From NCBI GenBank assembly GCA_030616565.1, contig JAUWXC010000014.1, positions 1-10,258 on the forward strand: a stretch of 10,258 nucleotides of DNA, written 5' to 3'. Below the pieces are notes generated by a model that saw only the letters and a program-made list of their open reading frames with translations, did no database searches and was not told where the DNA came from. Below are positions 8,088 to 10,258 of this stretch, piece by piece. This stretch comes from Methanocellales archaeon. GTDB taxonomy: Archaea; Halobacteriota; UBA148; JAUWXC01. The position numbers and the translations under genes are program-made. Each line of letters starts with the position of its first letter. Position 1 is the stretch's first letter.

Positions 8088-8840
8088 ATGGTGTTGGAAC
8101 TACTGTTGGGAATAATAGCGCTGACATTGATGATACTGACATCGGCGATAAAGATCGTGAAGGAATATGAACGTGGTGTGATATTCAGGCTGGGAAGACT
8201 CGTGGGCGCGAGAGGACCTGGACTGTTCTTCATCATACCGATATTCGAGAAGATGGAGCGCACCGATCTACGAACGATAACGTTTGACGTGCCCTCGCAA
8301 GAGGTGATCACGAGAGATAACGTCACCACCAAGGTAAATGCAGTCGTATATTACAGGATAATGGACCCAGAGAAGGCTGTTACGCAGGTGGAGAACTATC
8401 GCTATGCGACCTCGCAGATCGCGCTGACAACGCTAAGAGGCGTAATCGGTCAAGCAGAGCTGGACGAGCTGCTATCAGAGAGGGAGAAACTGAACAGGCA
8501 ACTGCAGAAAATCGTCGATGAGGCGACGGACCCGTGGGGAATCAAGGTATCCGCGGTTGAGATAAAAGATGTCGTATTGCCGGAGGAGATGCAGAGAGCA
8601 ATGGCTTCCCAGGCAGAGGCGGAAAGAAACAGAAGGGCGAGGATCATCCAAGCTGAAGGTGAGAAACAGGCCTCTCAAAAATTGGCAGAAGCGGCGAGCG
8701 TTCTGACCAAAGAGCCGGGAGGCATGTTCCTGAGAACCCTGCGGACCATAACAGACGCCACAGAGGAGAAGGCAACCACGGTCATAATTCCGTTTCCAAT
8801 AGAACTACTGAAGGCGCTGGGGTATAAAAAGGAAGAATAA
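8088..8840 (+). CDS. Stomatin/prohibitin-like SPFH (band 7) membrane protein
   Basis: This 250-residue protein has the p-stomatin layout. One N-terminal membrane segment (3-23) is followed by an SPFH domain (about 24-165) with the family's [12 protein letters not shown] at 26-37, [10 protein letters not shown] at 43-52, the conserved [13 protein letters not shown] at 67-79, and [19 protein letters not shown] at 114-132. A charged coiled-coil segment, rich in Ala, Glu, Arg and Lys, covers about 165-205. The C-terminus carries a hydrophobic patch, [10 protein letters not shown] at 232-241, the region equivalent to that cut by the NfeD protease in Pyrococcus PH1511. Such proteins form large rings at the membrane. 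The gene starts immediately after the nfeD stop, so the two are co-translated as a protease-substrate or protease-scaffold pair. Its end touches the opposing methyltransferase gene with no spacer. Confidence 0.95.
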   Translation: MVLELLLGIIALTLMILTSAIKIVKEYERGVIFRLGRLVGARGPGLFFIIPIFEKMERTDLRTITFDVPSQEVITRDNVTTKVNAVVYYRIMDPEKAVTQVENYRYATSQIALTTLRGVIGQAELDELLSEREKLNRQLQKIVDEATDPWGIKVSAVEIKDVVLPEEMQRAMASQAEAERNRRARIIQAEGEKQASQKLAEAASVLTKEPGGMFLRTLRTITDATEEKATTVIIPFPIELLKALGYKKEE

Positions 8841-9587
8841 TCACAGCCTCGCTATCGTGATAAATCCCGTATGAGCTACGCGTGTAGAGGGACGTGTACC
8901 CCTCTTAGTGAATTCCAATTTCCTTTCGACACACTCAAGTGTCTGTACGCTATGAAAACCCCCTCTATCGATGGCAACCCTTATGTCCTCAGTCTGTTCA
9001 AAAAATGGCGAATAGGTCGCCAGAAAACCACCGGGCTTGAGCACTTTTTTTACGTGTGGTACGACCATGGCAGCATCCTTCATATCCAGCGTAATCAAAT
9101 CGAATTTTTTTCTCAGGCGTGGCATCTCAGATACAATATCGGCGTGCCTCACTTCGACGTTTCGCAGCCCGGCAGCCTCGATGTTCTTTCTAGCAATTTT
9201 AACAAATTCCCCGTTTCCCTCATAGGTGACCACCTTTTTAGCGATGCTACCAAGGTAGATGGCGAGGATTCCCGAGCCCGTACCGGCATCGAGTACCGTA
9301 TCTTCTGGGCACAAACCCGTATATGCAAGTATGATTCCAATATCCTTCGGCATCATTGGCGCACCCGTCCTTTTACAGTGCCTGAAAAAATCTGGCGCCC
9401 TTGGCTTTAGGATGGTGTATTCATAACCGAGATGCGTCCTGATTATGTCTCCAAACGTTTTCTCGCGCAACTCACCTAGATCGAGAATTCCATGATCAGT
9501 ATGAAATGTTTCATCAGAAATTTCCACAAGATACTCGCGCTTCTTGCCTTCAAGTAGAACTACGCTTCCGTCAGTTATCACAAGCAT
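8841..9587 (-). CDS. TrmI-type tRNA (adenine-N1)-methyltransferase
   Basis: This is a class I SAM-dependent methyltransferase of the TrmI/Trm61 family, which makes 1-methyladenosine at position 58 (in archaea often also 57) of the tRNA T-loop. From the ATG at 9587 it has 248 residues, the usual length. The small N-terminal beta domain (1-60) contains FHTDHG at 28-33, equivalent to the family's HTD motif. The Rossmann domain carries motif I, DAGTGSG, at 100-106, preceded by MMPKDIGIILAYTG. Asp168 in TLDMKDAA, LKPGG near 184-188, and SPFFEQT at 193-199 complete the core. A GTG at 9590 would add one residue and overlap the NAC stop by 4 nt; the ATG overlaps it by 1 nt. It is the second gene of a NAC-trmI pair and ends flush against the stomatin gene. 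tRNA is the expected substrate, not directly visible. Confidence 0.9.
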   Translation of the reverse strand: MLVITDGSVVLLEGKKREYLVEISDETFHTDHGILDLGELREKTFGDIIRTHLGYEYTILKPRAPDFFRHCKRTGAPMMPKDIGIILAYTGLCPEDTVLDAGTGSGILAIYLGSIAKKVVTYEGNGEFVKIARKNIEAAGLRNVEVRHADIVSEMPRLRKKFDLITLDMKDAAMVVPHVKKVLKPGGFLATYSPFFEQTEDIRVAIDRGGFHSVQTLECVERKLEFTKRGTRPSTRVAHTGFITIARL

Positions 9588-9928
9588 CACTTTCGCAGCT
9601 TCATTATCGCTTCCGCCAGATCACCTTTGGCATTCTTCAGGCCAACCCTCGCCTCTTCAACAGACGCACCTGTCTGCTCGACCACGAGTTTCACATCCTC
9701 TTCGGGTATTTTCAGTTCCCGTGTTCGCTCCTCTGGCGTGCCAGTGATTTGATACGTTCTCACACCCTGGGCATCCATTATCGTGACCTGGGCGTCACCA
9801 AAAACGATTTCCCTATCTGCCGTCCGGATGGTAACCTCCTCGACATCGCTGAGTTCCTCAATGTTGATGCCCATCTGTTTCATCATCTGCTGCAACCTGC
9901 GTGGATTCATGCCTCTCATTGGAATCAT
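9587..9928 (-). CDS. Nascent polypeptide-associated complex (NAC) protein, alpha-type
   Basis: Archaeal NAC is a homodimer that binds ribosomes near the peptide exit tunnel and shields new chains. From the ATG at 9928 it has 113 residues. It begins with MIPMRGMNPRR, and the basic, Met-rich MNPRRLQQMMKQMG helix is the typical archaeal ribosome-binding end. The NAC beta-barrel spans about 28-63 (EEVTIRTADREIVFGDAQVTI...), and a UBA domain spans about 76-112 (EEDVKLVVEQTGAS...AKGDLAEAIMKL), as in eukaryotic alpha-NAC. An upstream in-frame ATG at 9955 would add nine residues. I prefer 9928 because GAGGT lies 7 nt before it, the extra residues are untypical, and the predicted transcription start falls near 9952. 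It leads a two-gene operon with the tRNA methyltransferase, both serving translation. Confidence 0.92.
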   Translation of the reverse strand: MIPMRGMNPRRLQQMMKQMGINIEELSDVEEVTIRTADREIVFGDAQVTIMDAQGVRTYQITGTPEERTRELKIPEEDVKLVVEQTGASVEEARVGLKNAKGDLAEAIMKLRK

Positions 9929-9935
9929 GATGTTT

Positions 9936-9940
9936 ACCTC
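9936..9940 (-). promoter_or_regulatory. Shine-Dalgarno sequence deciding the NAC start
   Basis: On the minus strand GAGGT lies 7 nt before the ATG at 9928. No such motif precedes the alternative ATG at 9955. Confidence 0.6.
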
Positions 9941-9973
9941 AAACTCAATTGACATAAGAAGGACGTATTTTTA

Positions 9974-9981
9974 CTTATAAA
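9974..9981 (-). promoter_or_regulatory. TATA box of the NAC-trmI operon
   Basis: On the minus strand this reads TTTATAAG, a near-consensus archaeal TATA element. The start would fall about 25 nt on, near 9952, giving a leader of roughly 24 nt that includes the GAGGT ribosome site and excludes most of the alternative ATG at 9955. Confidence 0.6.
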
Positions 9982-10015
9982 CATACCCCGGTCCCCCCTT
10001 TAGTTGGCTTTAATC

Positions 10016-10070
10016 TATAATCATTTCGTATTCTTTTTATAACAACAATTTGTTTTCATTTCTATAACAA
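10016..10070 (+). promoter_or_regulatory. AT-rich region with repeated TATAA elements
   Basis: TATAA occurs at 10016, 10038 and 10063, and again in the main promoter at 10091 (steps of 22, 25 and 28 nt). The middle two are within a longer direct repeat, TATAACAA, at 10038-10045 and 10063-10070. AACAA-N4-TTGTT (10041-10054) is a short inverted repeat. These may be alternative promoters or regulator sites, or simply AT-rich intergenic DNA. Confidence 0.3.
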
Positions 10071-10086
10071 TGAAAGTATAGAAACT

Positions 10087-10096
10087 TTTTTATAAA
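10087..10096 (+). promoter_or_regulatory. TATA box of the glycosyltransferase gene
   Basis: TTTTTATAAA is centred about 29 nt before the ATG at 10121. Transcription would start close to the ATG, giving a leaderless or very short-leader mRNA. No Shine-Dalgarno motif is present, which is consistent. Confidence 0.55.
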
Positions 10097-10120
10097 GCGA
10101 CACACAGCCTAAGAGATGTC

Positions 10121-10258
10121 ATGCTTCCTAAAACAGACGAAAAAAATAGGAACATCGTCGTGTTTTGTACCCTCTCTGTGATCGTGTTATTTGCATTGAT
10201 AGTTCGACTAAAGGACATAGCTTCTTTTCCGTTTGATTATGATGAGGGGATTCACGGC
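10121..10258 (+). CDS. Membrane glycosyltransferase, GT39/Agl23-like, N-terminal part (cut by window end)
   Basis: The frame opens with ATG 10121 and continues to the window end, giving 46 residues. A short basic cytoplasmic start (MLPKTDEKNRN) leads into a hydrophobic segment at about 12-29, then a loop with SFPFDYDEGIHG (35-46). An Arg after the first membrane segment followed by a D-Y-D-E-G-x-x-G loop is typical of the first extracytoplasmic loop of GT-C glycosyltransferases related to protein O-mannosyltransferase. It is especially like the archaeal family annotated as flippase activity-associated protein Agl23, where the acidic residues bind metal or the lipid-linked donor. The likely role is lipid-linked glycan or glycoprotein assembly at the outer membrane face. 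An ATG at 10116 is in another frame. The family call rests on few residues, and the subfamily is uncertain. Confidence 0.7.
   Translation, partial: MLPKTDEKNRNIVVFCTLSVIVLFALIVRLKDIASFPFDYDEGIHG

Noticed and set aside
8871..9410. 179-residue plus-strand frame opposite the tRNA methyltransferase
   Set aside because: The opposite strand encodes an intact SAM-binding methyltransferase; the plus-strand frame has no recognisable feature.
9991..9998. Pyrimidine-rich run near 9988-10001 as a possible structured element
   Set aside because: The C-rich stretch has no matching G-rich arm nearby and no T-run at a useful position, so neither a hairpin nor a terminator can be supported.

Overview
The window looks like a euryarchaeal (Halobacteriota-type) chromosome. 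The evidence is an archaeal mevalonate cluster (HMG-CoA synthase, SCP2-like thiolase, DUF35 protein), a PyrB/PyrI pair with archaeal motifs, an archaeal alpha-NAC homologue, a TrmI-type tRNA methyltransferase, the NfeD/stomatin pair known from Pyrococcus, TATA-box promoters about 25-30 nt from start codons, and Shine-Dalgarno motifs of the GGAGGTGAT kind. A class II (bacterial-type) HMG-CoA reductase together with PanB fits lineages around Archaeoglobi, Syntrophoarchaeia or ANME-1 better than most classical methanogens. That placement is an inference and is not proven here.

Region 1 (1-5048, + strand) is one tightly packed operon. It holds the C-terminal part of a probable transcriptional regulator cut by the window edge, HMG-CoA synthase, acetoacetyl-CoA thiolase, a DUF35 zinc-ribbon/OB protein, class II HMG-CoA reductase and ketopantoate hydroxymethyltransferase (PanB). 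Genes overlap or are separated by 2-10 nt. The enzymes take acetyl-CoA to mevalonate, the entry to archaeal isoprenoid lipids. PanB adds the first committed step of CoA synthesis, so CoA supply and CoA-thioester use are co-transcribed.

Region 2 (5051-6429, - strand) is pyrB-pyrI, the catalytic and regulatory chains of aspartate carbamoyltransferase. Its end lies 2 nt from the end of panB. Between pyrB and the next large gene is a 398-nt interval. It is not empty: it holds a 52-residue zinc-finger ORF (6564-6722, +) with its own TATA box and Shine-Dalgarno sequence, followed by a cluster of short palindromes ahead of the nfeD promoter.

Region 3 (6828-8840, + strand) is a membrane-bound NfeD/ClpP-class serine protease followed directly by its usual partner, a stomatin/SPFH protein. 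Region 4 (8841-9928, - strand) is alpha-NAC followed by a TrmI-like tRNA (adenine-N1) methyltransferase, a translation-related pair whose end abuts the stomatin gene with no gap. Region 5 (9929-10258) is an AT-rich promoter region, then the start of a membrane glycosyltransferase of the GT39/Agl23 type that runs off the window.

The content is mostly conserved housekeeping genes. I see no CRISPR array, transposon, rRNA or tRNA gene, and no convincing undescribed multi-gene system. The points most worth a second look are the unannotated small zinc-finger gene, the palindrome cluster before nfeD, the class II reductase inside an otherwise archaeal mevalonate operon, and the PanB linkage.
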